NCBI GenBank assembly: GCA_017398685.1
Contig: JAFQFH010000021.1
Coordinates: 57,337-121,336 of the forward strand
Direction of reading: 5' to 3'
Origin: Oscillospiraceae bacterium
GTDB lineage: Bacteria > Bacillota > Clostridia > Oscillospirales > Oscillospiraceae
Length of the DNA: 64,000 bases
The first letter of the stretch is position 1. Every line of letters starts with the position of its first letter. Shown in pieces: positions 50,225 through 59,016 of the stretch. The notes under the pieces are model-generated. The model made no database searches. It saw only the letters and a program-made list of their open reading frames with translations, and had not been told where the DNA came from. Both the position numbers and the translations under genes were made by a program.

Positions 50225-50253
50225 ACTTATTGTAGAATGTCCTTTAAAAGTCA

Positions 50254-50862
50254 TTATTTTTCCCGGTTTTCCTCATTTACCCGGAGATGGAAGGAGAGAA
50301 AAACAATAAGCTCTGCCGGCACGGTGAGAATGAGCAGCTGCCACCATTTCATATCCGGTATAACCACAAAAACCAGAAGCAACAGCGAAAATACCAGTGC
50401 TCCTATACACCAGCTCATATAGCGCCTACGCCTAAATACCGCCAGCAGCACCGTCAGCACCGTAAAGGATGCAGGCAGAGCCACTATAAAAATCTCCCAC
50501 CAGACAATGTCGAATATCCACAAGGCCACAAAGGCCGTGAGAAAGCCCGTCCATACGGAGATGACAGCCAAGAGTATTATCTTCCACTCGCTGTAACGGG
50601 GCTTTTTCATCTGCTCTTCTTCCTCAACGGGGGCTTCCCAGCTGTCGTGGGAGGAAAGAAGATAGTCCACACTCACCCCGAAAAGTGAGGCAAGCTGTGT
50701 GAGCACATAAGCATCGGGTATGGCCTCGCCCCGCTCCCATTTGGATATGGTCTTATCGGAATAGCTGAGCTTTGCACCCAGCTCTGCCTGAGTCATATGA
50801 GCCTCAGTCCGAAGCCTTATTATATTGCTGGCTGAGATCAGCTTAAGTTCGGATAACTGCAA
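50254..50862 (-). CDS. XRE-family regulator fused to a four-helix membrane domain
   Basis: This 202-residue protein has an N-terminal helix-turn-helix (about 10-65: MTQAELGAKLSYSDKTISKWERG) and a C-terminal membrane part of about four helices (about 92-190). Such membrane-bound XRE proteins are common in clostridia and are thought to sense envelope or bilayer conditions. The start is a TTG with GGAG 6 bp upstream. The gene lies 10 bp after the Fe-alcohol dehydrogenase start codon, in the same direction; dehydrogenase regulation is only possible. Confidence 0.87.
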   Translation of the reverse strand: MQLSELKLISASNIIRLRTEAHMTQAELGAKLSYSDKTISKWERGEAIPDAYVLTQLASLFGVSVDYLLSSHDSWEAPVEEEEQMKKPRYSEWKIILLAVISVWTGFLTAFVALWIFDIVWWEIFIVALPASFTVLTVLLAVFRRRRYMSWCIGALVFSLLLLVFVVIPDMKWWQLLILTVPAELIVFLSFHLRVNEENREK

Positions 50863-50872
50863 TTTTTTCTCC

Positions 50873-52087
50873 TTAATGCGCCATTTCTTTTATCCTGCGG
50901 ATGACCTGGGCGCAGCGCTTTTCGGTATAGACCACCGGCACCGGATAGGTGGGGTTGGCCTCTGCCAGCGCCCACTTCACCATCTGAGCTATGTCTTTCT
51001 CCTCAATAGAGTCTATTCCCCGGGGAATGCCCATTCGTGCATTCATAGCGTATATTTCTTTTATAAAGGCCCTGGCCTTTTCTTCATCGCTGCCCTCAAC
51101 TCCCAGCCCGGCGGCCTCGCAAAGCTTTGCAAGTCTGGGGTATACCTTCTCGCCATAGTCTTCAAGCACAATGGGAAGTATCACGGCGTTGGCAAGGCCG
51201 TGGGGCGTGCCGTAGAGTCCACCGAGAGTGTGCGCTATGGCGTGTACATTGCCCACGCCGGCTCTGGTAAAGGCAAAACCCGCCTTGAACGAGGCATTGA
51301 GCAGTTCTTCCCTGGCCTCCATGTCGCCGCCATCGGCATAGGCCCGCTCCAGATATTTGAATATGGCGGCGGTGGACTCGAGAGCAAAGCTGTCCACCTC
51401 GGCGGTTCGGTTTGTCCAGCAGAGAAAGGCCTCTACTGCGTGGGTCAGTGCATCCATGCCGGTGGTGGCAGTGGTTTTCTGCGGCAGGTCGCGGGTAAGC
51501 TCCGGGTCCATAACGGCGCAGCGCGGGATAAGGCTCAGATCCATTATGGCATATTTATGGTGGGTTTCAGCGTCGGTTATGACGGCCGCGATTGTGGTCT
51601 CAGAGCCTGTGCCTGCGGTGGTGGGCACCGCCACAAAGAAAGGCAGGCGCTTGAGGACCTTGAAAAGCCCGGCCATATCATTCAGGGATTTGCCCGGCTT
51701 GGCTACTAGTGCAGCAGCAGCCTTGGCCGCATCCATGGGTGAGCCGCCGCCGATGGCCAGAAAGCCCCTGCAATCTTTTTCCCTGTAAAGCTTTTCTATT
51801 TCATGTACAGTTGTGGTGGACGGATTGGCCTCCACCTTTGAATAGTGTACACAGTCTATGCCAGCTCTTTTCATGCTCTCCATTATTTCCGGAGCGATGC
51901 TTTTGCCCACATGGCGGCCGGTGACTACCATGACCCTGTTTATGCCCCGTGCCTTGAAAAGCCCGGCAATTTCCTTGCGGCTGCCTGCACCGGATATGAG
52001 CTTGGGCTTTCTCCAGTACAGAGCGCGGGAGCCTATATTGAGGCCAAACTGAAACGTGCGGTACCAGATTTTTTTGATATTATCCAT
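50873..52087 (-). CDS. Iron-containing alcohol dehydrogenase family protein
   Basis: This 404-residue group III ADH has GGGSPMDAAKA (NAD-binding loop), AGTGSETT, and the metal ligands in TGMDALTHAVEAF, HAIAHTLGGLYG and PHG (Asp and His residues). An N-terminal extension of about 25 residues precedes the usual core. The family reduces aldehydes to alcohols or oxidises diols with NAD(P)H; the substrate is unassigned. It is upstream of, and close to, the XRE regulator. No aldehyde dehydrogenase or acetyl-CoA reductase is adjacent. Confidence 0.92.
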   Translation of the reverse strand: MDNIKKIWYRTFQFGLNIGSRALYWRKPKLISGAGSRKEIAGLFKARGINRVMVVTGRHVGKSIAPEIMESMKRAGIDCVHYSKVEANPSTTTVHEIEKLYREKDCRGFLAIGGGSPMDAAKAAAALVAKPGKSLNDMAGLFKVLKRLPFFVAVPTTAGTGSETTIAAVITDAETHHKYAIMDLSLIPRCAVMDPELTRDLPQKTTATTGMDALTHAVEAFLCWTNRTAEVDSFALESTAAIFKYLERAYADGGDMEAREELLNASFKAGFAFTRAGVGNVHAIAHTLGGLYGTPHGLANAVILPIVLEDYGEKVYPRLAKLCEAAGLGVEGSDEEKARAFIKEIYAMNARMGIPRGIDSIEEKDIAQMVKWALAEANPTYPVPVVYTEKRCAQVIRRIKEMAH

Positions 52088-52176
52088 TGTTTTGCCTCCC
52101 TTATATTTTATTGTTATTATTTTAAATTTTGCTGGACATCAAGTCAAGAAAAAGCGTTAAGATCCGCATAAAGAAA

Positions 52177-52204
52177 AAGTCCGCCACGGGAAAGCGGCGG
52201 ACTT
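52177..52204 (-). terminator. Terminator of argS
   Basis: AAGTCCGCC and GGCGGACTT pair around a 10-nt loop, then TTTTTCTTT on the minus strand. It begins 6 bp after the argS stop. Confidence 0.87.
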
Positions 52205-52209
52205 GAATA

Positions 52210-53955
52210 TCACATTTTTTCCGGTGCGGACACACCGATAACGGAAAGGGAGATGGCGATAACGCGGCGTACGCAATCGGCCAGCAGCAGTCTTGCCTCC
52301 AGAAGCTCCTTCTCCGCGTCGCGGATGCGGCAGACGGTGTAGAACTTGTGGAAGCGGGCAGCAAGCTCGGTGACGTACTTATTGATGCGGCTGGGGTCAT
52401 AATCCCTTGCAGCCAGAGTGATCTCCTCCGGCAGGGCAGCCAGCTGCTTTATAAGCTCACGCTCAGCATCAGTGGAGAGGAGCGCGGTGTTTATATTTGC
52501 ACAGTCGGGTACGGCGTGACCCTCAGCGGCAAGAGCCGTCAGCATGGTGCAGATACGGGCGTGGGCGTACTGGACATAGTACACAGGGTTTTCGCTGTCC
52601 TGACGTTTGGCAAGCTCCAGATCAAATACCACAGGGGACTCGGGTCGGGAGTTGAAGAAGTAACGGGCAGCGTCCACGCTTATTTCATCCAGAAGGTCTG
52701 TGAGGGAGATGGCCTTGCCGGTACGCTTGGACATACGCACCTCTTCGCCGTTGCTCATCAGCTTTACAAGCTGCATCAAAACGATGTCCAGCCTGTTCTC
52801 TCCGTCCAGACCCAGTGCATCCATAGCGCCCTTGAGGCGGGCCACATGGCCGTGGTGGTCTGCACCCCAGACATTGATGACCTTGTCAAAGCCGCGGTCG
52901 GCAAACTTGTTGCGGTGGTAGGCGATGTCTGCTGCAAAGTAGGTATAAAAACCGTTGGCGCGGCGAAGAACATCGTCCTTAAGCTCCAGTTTGTCTATAT
53001 CTTCCTGTTTCTTACCTGCGGCCAGAAGCTTCTCGGTGAGGATCTGGGAGGTCTTGAGCCAGAGTGCGCCATCCTTTTCGTAGATGTAGCCGCGCTTCTC
53101 AAGCTCTGCCACGGAGTCTGCCACAAAGCCGCTGTCGTGGAGGGTGGACTCGAAAAACCATGTGTCGTACTCTATGCCGTAGCGGCGAAGATCCGACTGC
53201 ATCTTGGGGATGTTGTTTTCAAGACCAAAGCGGGCCATGACTGCATGGCGCTCGGTGATATCGGTGTGAAGATGCTCCTCGCCGTACTTTTCAAAGAACT
53301 TCTTTGCAAGAACCTTTATGTCATCGCCGTGGTAGCCGTCTTCGGGGAACTCAACCTTGTCCTCACCCAGAATGAGCTGCTGGTAGCGGCTGTCGATGGA
53401 CTGGGCAAACTTCTCTATCTGGTTGCCGGCGTCATTTACGTAAAATTCGCGGGAGACTTCATAGCCTGCTCTGTCCAGCACGCTGGCGAGAGCGTCGCCC
53501 AGTACGCCGCCTCTGGCGTTGCCCATGTGCATGGGGCCTGTGGGGTTGGCGGAAACAAACTCCACCATCACCTTTTTGCCCTGACCCACTTCAACTCTGC
53601 CATAGTCCGCGCCCTCTGCGCACACATTGCCCAGCACGTCGCCGTACCAGCCGTGGCCCAGACGGAAGTTAATAAAGCCGGGGCCTGCACACTCAACAGA
53701 GTCAAACCAGCTGCCTTCAAGCTCCATATTGGCAACAAGAGTTTCGGCTATCTTTCTGGGGGCCATGCGCATGGCCTTGGCACCGGTCATGGCGTGGTTT
53801 GCAGCATAGTCGCCATTGGCGGTATCCTTGGGTATCTCCACAAGGCCGGAGAGAGGCGCACCCTCGGGCAGCTGTCCGGCAGCTACGGCCTTTGCGTATG
53901 CTGCGTTTATGATATCGTTAATGCTGTCTTTTGCTTTCTGAATAAGGTTAGCCAT
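52210..53955 (-). CDS. argS: Arginyl-tRNA synthetase
   Basis: This 581-residue class I synthetase has an N-terminal Add-1 domain (about 1-110) and the HIGH-like motif in ANPTGPMHMGNARGG. The KMSKS-equivalent motif reads RMSKRTGKA, and the C-terminal anticodon-binding helices with DALRBM-type ends follow. It charges tRNA-Arg. The start at 53955 is chosen by the conserved N-terminus and by AAGGGATC upstream, and overlaps the DUF1934 stop by 8 bp. It is the last gene of murI-DUF1934-argS. Confidence 0.96.
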   Translation of the reverse strand: MANLIQKAKDSINDIINAAYAKAVAAGQLPEGAPLSGLVEIPKDTANGDYAANHAMTGAKAMRMAPRKIAETLVANMELEGSWFDSVECAGPGFINFRLGHGWYGDVLGNVCAEGADYGRVEVGQGKKVMVEFVSANPTGPMHMGNARGGVLGDALASVLDRAGYEVSREFYVNDAGNQIEKFAQSIDSRYQQLILGEDKVEFPEDGYHGDDIKVLAKKFFEKYGEEHLHTDITERHAVMARFGLENNIPKMQSDLRRYGIEYDTWFFESTLHDSGFVADSVAELEKRGYIYEKDGALWLKTSQILTEKLLAAGKKQEDIDKLELKDDVLRRANGFYTYFAADIAYHRNKFADRGFDKVINVWGADHHGHVARLKGAMDALGLDGENRLDIVLMQLVKLMSNGEEVRMSKRTGKAISLTDLLDEISVDAARYFFNSRPESPVVFDLELAKRQDSENPVYYVQYAHARICTMLTALAAEGHAVPDCANINTALLSTDAERELIKQLAALPEEITLAARDYDPSRINKYVTELAARFHKFYTVCRIRDAEKELLEARLLLADCVRRVIAISLSVIGVSAPEKM

Positions 53956-54391
53956 TTGCAAAGATCCCTTCCTGTTCTTTTATCTTCAGATATATCCTGT
54001 TTCTGGACACAAACTCATGCTCCATGTCCATCACATAGTCCACTTCCATGCTGCCGCCGTTTTCGTTGAAATCGTGAAATATTCTGCGGGTATTTATGCC
54101 AAGAGTGGCAGTACCGTAGGGTGTGGAATAGAGGAAGGAATTTTTCTGTCCTTCCCTGAACACCATCCGTCCGCTTACAAGACCGTCCCGGTCTATTACG
54201 ATCTCATCGGAACGCACCACCACACTGGTGCGGGTGCCCTCCATGCCTGTGACCTCAGATTCCATGTAGCTGAAGCAGGACACGTCCCCTTCCCTGTAGA
54301 AGTAACCGTCAGTGCAGAAATCTATGGTATCGGCATTATCGGAGTCATAGCCATGCACACTGTGCATGGAAATTACAACATCTTTCATCAT
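53948..54391 (-). CDS. DUF1934 beta-barrel protein
   Basis: This 147-residue protein is predicted to be mainly beta strand and matches DUF1934, a calycin-like family found next to argS in many clostridia and bacilli (YwiB group). Typical segments are FSYMESEVTGMEGTRTSV and LGINTRRI. The family role is unknown, although lipocalin-like ligand binding has been proposed. It overlaps murI by 4 bp and argS by 8 bp, giving tight co-translation of the three. Confidence 0.85.
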   Translation of the reverse strand: MMKDVVISMHSVHGYDSDNADTIDFCTDGYFYREGDVSCFSYMESEVTGMEGTRTSVVVRSDEIVIDRDGLVSGRMVFREGQKNSFLYSTPYGTATLGINTRRIFHDFNENGGSMEVDYVMDMEHEFVSRNRIYLKIKEQEGIFANG

Positions 54392-55200
54392 AGCTTATCC
54401 ACCTCCATAGGTGTCACGGCGGATACGAGCGGTGCAATGTTCCTGCCCATCAGGCGGGAGGCGTTCTGTGAAAAGTCCCGTACATCGCCGCTGGTGCAAT
54501 ACTGAACACGACCTGTGCCGCCGGTCATGGCCCGGGCCTTGAGATAGCTGCTCATGCTTTTTGCCGCGCAGTAAGAAGCACTCACAAGCTTCACATCATC
54601 ACCCAGATATCCGCTTATAGCCTCACTGAGATACCCGAAATGGGTGCAGCCCAGAAGCAAGGCGCTGATATTCTGATCGCGCAAGGGCTGAAGGCTTTCA
54701 GCCACGCATTTTTGCACTTGCGGGTCATCTGCATCGCTGTGGCCGCTTTCGATAAGCTCCACAAAGCTCTGACAGGGCACGGCGATGACCTTTTTTTCCG
54801 GTGCAAGCTGGGTTATGCGCCGCTTGAAAACTCCGCTTTCTATGCTGGCGCGGGTAGCGATAACGCCCAGAGGTCCGCTGCCCTGAGTCTCCGCCATGGC
54901 TCTGACACTTGCATCCACCACATTGAATACAGGCAGGTGGAAGGATGAGAGCACATCGGCTGCGGTGCTGGAGACAGTGCCGCAGGCGGCAATAATGGCC
55001 TTTACGCCTCTCTCCGCCAGAAGCTCCATATCCTGCAAAGCCATCTGCCTGAGCTGCTTTACGGTTTTTGTGCCGTAGGGCATCCGGGCAGTATCGCCAA
55101 AGTATATTATATTTTCATCGGGCAAAAGCTCACGAAGGGCCTGAACGGCAGTCAGCCCACCAAGGCCGGAGTCAAATACCCCTATGGGTCTGTTGTCCAT
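54388..55200 (-). CDS. murI: Glutamate racemase
   Basis: This 270-residue enzyme has FDSGLGGL at the N-terminus, FGDTARMPYGTK, the catalytic Cys in AACGTVSS and a second Cys in LLGCTHFGYL. It makes D-glutamate for peptidoglycan. The order murI-DUF1934-argS with overlaps supports an operon. The window also carries mrdA and mreCD, but 32 kb away. Confidence 0.95.
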   Translation of the reverse strand: MDNRPIGVFDSGLGGLTAVQALRELLPDENIIYFGDTARMPYGTKTVKQLRQMALQDMELLAERGVKAIIAACGTVSSTAADVLSSFHLPVFNVVDASVRAMAETQGSGPLGVIATRASIESGVFKRRITQLAPEKKVIAVPCQSFVELIESGHSDADDPQVQKCVAESLQPLRDQNISALLLGCTHFGYLSEAISGYLGDDVKLVSASYCAAKSMSSYLKARAMTGGTGRVQYCTSGDVRDFSQNASRLMGRNIAPLVSAVTPMEVDKL

Positions 55201-55315
55201 GAAATATCCTCAAAATACGACTACATAATGATAAGCCGATATATTATAATGCATTTTGTCATCCAATACAAGAAAAATTTGTTTATTCTCAATAGTAGAA
55301 TTATATGCGGCAAAA

Positions 55316-55324
55316 TGCTATAAT
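55316..55324 (+). promoter_or_regulatory. Extended -10 promoter of the acidic protein-greA unit
   Basis: TGCTATAAT with no good -35, 51 bp before the start codon. Confidence 0.55.
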
Positions 55325-55374
55325 AAGAATATACGGTTCAACCTGTGTTGGACTGAGCCCAAGGAGGCAAGAGC

Positions 55375-55782
55375 ATGAATATTGAGCTTTCTGAAAAAGA
55401 GTTCAGGCGTTTGCTTGACATGGCATATATAGGCAACTGGATACTCAACTCCACCAGAGGTGACGACCGCTTCGAGGACTATGACCTTTTGCAGGAAAAG
55501 CTTTTTTCCCTTTGTCCGGCAAACGGTATGCGCTCACTGGTGCAGACATGGCACGGGCATATTTTCCCCTCCAAGGCATATGAGGACGGGGGTATTCACG
55601 AGGCCATTGCCGACTATGAGGACGCGGTTTTCTACAATATTCTGGCAGAGGAGCTGGCAAGGCGGGATCTGGGCCTTGAAAACGAGGATCCTGAGGATTT
55701 CGGTGAGCTGGCACTGCGAATGGAAGACTATCTGGACGAGTTTGAGAAAAACGGCCTTGACACCATCAATATAGATATCTGA
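55375..55782 (+). CDS. Small acidic hypothetical protein
   Basis: I do not recognise the family. The 135-residue protein is helical, rich in Glu and Asp, and without signal peptide or Cys clusters. It begins NIELSEKEFRRLLDMAYIGNWI and ends in an acidic stretch. It is the first gene of a two-gene unit with the GreA homologue (12 bp gap, GAGAAGGAAG site between). It may be a cytoplasmic partner or unrelated. Confidence 0.7.
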   Translation: MNIELSEKEFRRLLDMAYIGNWILNSTRGDDRFEDYDLLQEKLFSLCPANGMRSLVQTWHGHIFPSKAYEDGGIHEAIADYEDAVFYNILAEELARRDLGLENEDPEDFGELALRMEDYLDEFEKNGLDTINIDI

Positions 55783-55794
55783 GAAGGAAGAGCC

Positions 55795-56298
55795 ATGCAC
55801 GACGAGCTGACAAGAAAAGATATTGCCAAAATGAAGGAAGAGCTGGACTATCGCAGGCTTGAGCTTATGCCCCAGCTTATTGAGGAAGTCAAGCGCTGCC
55901 GTGCCTTCGGCGATCTGAGCGAGAACTTTGAGTACAAGGCGGCAAAGCAGGCTCAGAATAAAAACCGCAGCCGCATCCGATATCTTGAGGGCATGATAAA
56001 AACCGCCCGTATAATAGATGACCGCTCCGCCGCCGATCAGGTGGGTCTTTTCGACAGGGTAGAGATATACATTCCAGAGGATGACGAGGTGCAGACCATT
56101 CAGGTGGTCACAACCGTAAGATGCGACCCCAGACGGGGGCTTATCAGCAAGGAGTCTCCTTTCGGTCAGCAGGTTCTGGGCAAAAAGGTAGGCGACAGCT
56201 TTACCGTTCCCGTCAGCGACACTTACAGCTATGAGGCTGTGGTACGCGCCATAGAGAAGGCTGAGGATGACGGCTCCGCTCCTTTGATGCAATTTTGA
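55795..56298 (+). CDS. greA: GreA/GreB-family transcription elongation factor
   Basis: This 167-residue protein has an N-terminal coiled coil with GDLSENFEYKAAK at the tip, carrying the acidic residues (Asp and Glu) that help RNA polymerase cleave backtracked transcripts. The C-terminal FKBP-like domain includes FDRVEIYIPED and GKKVGDSF. The tip sequence has F in place of the usual A (GDLSENAEY), so it is a variant. It has its own upstream partner gene and ends at a bidirectional terminator. Confidence 0.9.
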   Translation: MHDELTRKDIAKMKEELDYRRLELMPQLIEEVKRCRAFGDLSENFEYKAAKQAQNKNRSRIRYLEGMIKTARIIDDRSAADQVGLFDRVEIYIPEDDEVQTIQVVTTVRCDPRRGLISKESPFGQQVLGKKVGDSFTVPVSDTYSYEAVVRAIEKAEDDGSAPLMQF

Positions 56299-56319
56299 TA
56301 TCATACATGAAAGCACAAA

Positions 56320-56355
56320 AACACTCCCGAAACAAAATTTCGGGAGTGTTTTATT
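56320..56355. terminator. Bidirectional terminator between greA and vorC
   Basis: AACACTCCCGAAA and complement (13 bp) with a 5-nt loop, then TTTATT. Confidence 0.9.
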
Positions 56356-56368
56356 ATCTGAGAAATAC

Positions 56369-56905
56369 TTACTTGGCGGCTTCGATACCGGCAAGCAGAG
56401 CTGCCTTGTTGCCTTCAAAGAAGCGCATCTTCTTCTCGCCCAGCTCTATCTTGATGGCCTCTTCCATCTTGTCGAGGCCGACAATAGGCTCCTTGGCCAG
56501 CATTGCGCCCAGAATTGCCACGTTTGCACCCTTGGGGTTCTTGACCTGGTCGGCAATGCCCATGGCATCGCAGTAGACAACGGTGACATCCTCGCGGACG
56601 CTCTTGCGGTCAATGATGGAGCTGTTGATGACCAGAGTGCCGCCGGGCTTGACGCTCATCTCGAACTTGTCGAGAGAGGGGCCGTTCATTGCCACAACCA
56701 CGTCGGGAGCGTCAACAATGGGAGATCCCACATCGTCATCACTGACAATAACGGAGCAGTTGGCAGTACCGCCGCGCATTTCGGGACCGTAGGAGGGAAG
56801 CCAGGAGACATGCTTGCCGTCAAGCATGCAGGCCATGGCAACGAACTTGCCTATAAGCAGCATACCCTGACCGCCGAAACCTGCAAATACAAACTGTTTT
56901 GTCAT
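56369..56905 (-). CDS. 2-oxoacid:ferredoxin oxidoreductase, gamma subunit (VorC/KorC-like)
   Basis: This 178-residue gamma subunit has FAGFGGQGMLLIGK at the N-terminus and YGPEMRGGTANCSVIVSD. It forms part of a ferredoxin-dependent 2-oxoacid oxidoreductase with the beta, alpha and ferredoxin subunits encoded upstream. The beta subunit stop is only 2 bp before its start. It is last in the operon vorD-B-A-C, read leftwards. The oxoacid (branched-chain or 2-oxoglutarate) cannot be settled from this subunit. Confidence 0.92.
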   Translation of the reverse strand: MTKQFVFAGFGGQGMLLIGKFVAMACMLDGKHVSWLPSYGPEMRGGTANCSVIVSDDDVGSPIVDAPDVVVAMNGPSLDKFEMSVKPGGTLVINSSIIDRKSVREDVTVVYCDAMGIADQVKNPKGANVAILGAMLAKEPIVGLDKMEEAIKIELGEKKMRFFEGNKAALLAGIEAAK

Positions 56906-56907
56906 GA

Positions 56908-57651
56908 TTATTCAGCCCCCTTGTCTTTGTAAACACCCAGAGGATAGTAAGGCATCATGTTCTCTTCCAGCCACTTGAGAGACTCAACAGGGCTGAGACC
57001 CCAGTTGGTGGGGCAGGTGGAAAGAACTTCTACCATGCAGAAGCCCTTGCCTTCCATCTGGTACTTGAATGCTTTCTTGATGGCCTTCTTGGTCTTGAGA
57101 ATGTTTGCGTTGTTGTTGACGGCGCAGCGCTCTATATAGTAAGAGCCGGGAACCTGGGCGAGCATTTCGCTCATCTTGATAGGTGCGCCGCACCAGTCTT
57201 CGTTACGACCGTAGGGAGAGGTAGTGGTCTTCTGGCCCACGAGAGAGGTGGGTGCCATCTGGCCGCCGGTCATACCGTAGATGGCGTTGTTGACGAAGAT
57301 GGTGGTGATCTTCTCGCCGCGGTGTGCCACATGGACGATCTCGGCAGTACCGATGGAGGCAAGGTCACCGTCGCCCTGATAGGTGAATACCAGTGCGTCG
57401 GGCTTGACGCGCTTTACACCGGTAGCAACTGCGGGAGCGCGGCCGTGGGCGGCCTCGATCATATCCACATTGAAGTAGTCATATGCGAAAACGGAGCAGC
57501 CGACAGGTGCAACGCCCACTATGTTTCCGCCCATGCCGCTCTCTTCCAGAGCTTCGGCAACCAGACGGTGGATAATGCCGTGGTTGCAGCCGGGGCAGTA
57601 GTGGAACTGTTTGTCGGTCAGATAACTGGTTTTTTCAAATACGACGGACAT
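56908..57651 (-). CDS. 2-oxoacid:ferredoxin oxidoreductase, TPP-binding beta subunit (VorA/KorB-like)
   Basis: This 247-residue protein has the TPP motif region YQGDGDLASIGTAEIVHVA with NNAIYGMTGGQMAPTS, where GDG and the NNA-IYG residues bind Mg and TPP diphosphate. It opens with YCPGCNHGIIHR, giving an extra Cys pair. Subunit length and order match 3-methyl-2-oxobutanoate or 2-oxoglutarate ferredoxin oxidoreductases of the four-gene type. Next to it are the alpha (1 bp gap) and gamma subunits. Confidence 0.94.
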   Translation of the reverse strand: MSVVFEKTSYLTDKQFHYCPGCNHGIIHRLVAEALEESGMGGNIVGVAPVGCSVFAYDYFNVDMIEAAHGRAPAVATGVKRVKPDALVFTYQGDGDLASIGTAEIVHVAHRGEKITTIFVNNAIYGMTGGQMAPTSLVGQKTTTSPYGRNEDWCGAPIKMSEMLAQVPGSYYIERCAVNNNANILKTKKAIKKAFKYQMEGKGFCMVEVLSTCPTNWGLSPVESLKWLEENMMPYYPLGVYKDKGAE

Positions 57652-58725
57652 TTATATTCCCTCCTTCATTTCGAGGACTTTTGCAACGATCTCTGCGGTG
57701 GTGGGCATAAGGCTGCCGCAGTGACCAAAGTAATCAACAGGCAGTACACCGTTTATGGCAAGCTTTACATCCTGCAGCATCTGGCCTTCGTTGGCCTCAA
57801 CGTCCAGAACGGCCTTTGCGTTCTTGGTGACCTCAGCCAGCTCCTTGTAGGGGAAGGGCCATACGGTGATGGGACGGAAGAGACCGGCCTTGATGCCCTG
57901 TGCGCGCAGCTCGTTGACTGCGGACTTGGCAATACGGGCAACAGTACCGAATGCGGTGATGACAATGTCGGCATCCTCGGTCAGGTAAGTTTCGTACATG
58001 ACCTCGTTGGCCTCGATCTCGCGATAGGTGGCCTGCAGGAGGTTATTGTGCTCGGTCAGCTCCTCGGTGTTGATAAAGAGAGAGTTGATGATGGCTCTCT
58101 TAGCAGGATCATCGCCGGGCTTGAAGCCGGTGGTGGCCCAGGGCTTTGCCTCGGGATCGATCTTGAAGTCGATCATCTCGGGCATCTCCACAGGCTCCAT
58201 CATCTGGCACATGATACCGTCTGCAAGGAACAGCACGGGAATTCTGTACTTTTCGGCCTTGTCGAAGGCGAAGGAGAAGATATTGATGGCTTCCTGAATG
58301 GATGCGGGAGCATAGGTGAGCAGGTGGTAGTCACCATTGCCGCCGCCCTTGACTGCCTGGAAATAGTCACCCTGAGAGGCCTGGATACTGCCAAGGCCGG
58401 GGCCGCCGCGCATGACGTTGAGGATAACGCACGGGAGACGGGCGCCTGCGCAGTAGGATATACCCTCCTGCTTGAGGCTGACGCCGGGGCTGGAAGAAGA
58501 GGTAATGACGCGGGCACCGGTGCTGGCTGCGCCATAGACCATATTGATAGCGGACACTTCGCTCTCCGCCTGGAGATAGCAGCCGCCGATCTCAGGCATG
58601 CGGGCGGACATATATTCGGGGATCTCAGTCTGCGGGGTTATAGGATAGCCGAAGAAGAAACGGGCGCCGTTGCGAATGGCGGCTTCCGCGATAGCTTCGC
58701 TACCCTTCATAAGAGTCAATGCCAT
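57652..58725 (-). CDS. vorB: 2-oxoacid:ferredoxin oxidoreductase, alpha subunit (VorB-like)
   Basis: This 357-residue pyrimidine-binding subunit has FFFGYPITPQTEIPEYM, RVITSSSSPGVSLKQEG and RGGPGLGSIQASQGDYFQA, matching VorB-type subunits of branched-chain 2-oxoacid oxidoreductases more than longer KorA forms. Its partner genes encode beta, gamma and ferredoxin subunits. The complex oxidises a 2-oxoacid to acyl-CoA and CO2 while reducing ferredoxin. AGGAGG just before ATG 58725 fixes the start, and an in-frame upstream extension overlapping the ferredoxin gene is rejected. Confidence 0.93.
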   Translation of the reverse strand: MALTLMKGSEAIAEAAIRNGARFFFGYPITPQTEIPEYMSARMPEIGGCYLQAESEVSAINMVYGAASTGARVITSSSSPGVSLKQEGISYCAGARLPCVILNVMRGGPGLGSIQASQGDYFQAVKGGGNGDYHLLTYAPASIQEAINIFSFAFDKAEKYRIPVLFLADGIMCQMMEPVEMPEMIDFKIDPEAKPWATTGFKPGDDPAKRAIINSLFINTEELTEHNNLLQATYREIEANEVMYETYLTEDADIVITAFGTVARIAKSAVNELRAQGIKAGLFRPITVWPFPYKELAEVTKNAKAVLDVEANEGQMLQDVKLAINGVLPVDYFGHCGSLMPTTAEIVAKVLEMKEGI

Positions 58726-58739
58726 TTTTTCTTTCCTCC

Positions 58740-58949
58740 TTATTCCTTCTCTATCCTGATTGCCACATCCGGGCAGGTGCGTGCGCAGGATGCGCAGGCG
58801 ATGCACGCTTCAGGCTGAACTACCTCGGCGGGGTGATAGCCCTTGGCGTTGAGCTTGGTCTTGGAAAGGGCGAGCACAGCCTTGGGACATGCTCTGACGC
58901 AGAGACCGCAGCCTTTGCAGACCAGCTCATTGATCGTTACCTTTACCAT
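58740..58949 (-). CDS. 2x[4Fe-4S] ferredoxin subunit of the oxidoreductase (VorD-like)
   Basis: This small 69-residue protein has two CxxCxxCxxxCP motifs: [13 protein letters not shown] and [13 protein letters not shown]. It carries electrons from the TPP subunit to soluble ferredoxin. It precedes the alpha subunit gene by 14 bp. Its location first in the four-gene run matches four-subunit VOR/KOR operons. Confidence 0.95.
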   Translation of the reverse strand: MVKVTINELVCKGCGLCVRACPKAVLALSKTKLNAKGYHPAEVVQPEACIACASCARTCPDVAIRIEKE

Positions 58950-59016
58950 GATACTACCTCTTTTCTATTATATTTGCCTAAAATTGATTCCTATTTCAAA
59001 CCGCTTGCGCGGTTGT

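Noticed and set aside
52348-54069. Plus-strand open frame opposite argS and DUF1934
   Set aside because: It is a shadow of argS, spans two genes in another frame and shows no protein-family features.
57652-58806. Longer start for the VOR alpha subunit at 58806
   Set aside because: The extra 27 residues overlap the ferredoxin gene, are not conserved in type, and AGGAGG precedes the start at 58725.
57322-58818. Plus-strand open frame opposite the VOR alpha and beta genes
   Set aside because: It is antisense to well-supported oxidoreductase subunits and lacks a start signal.
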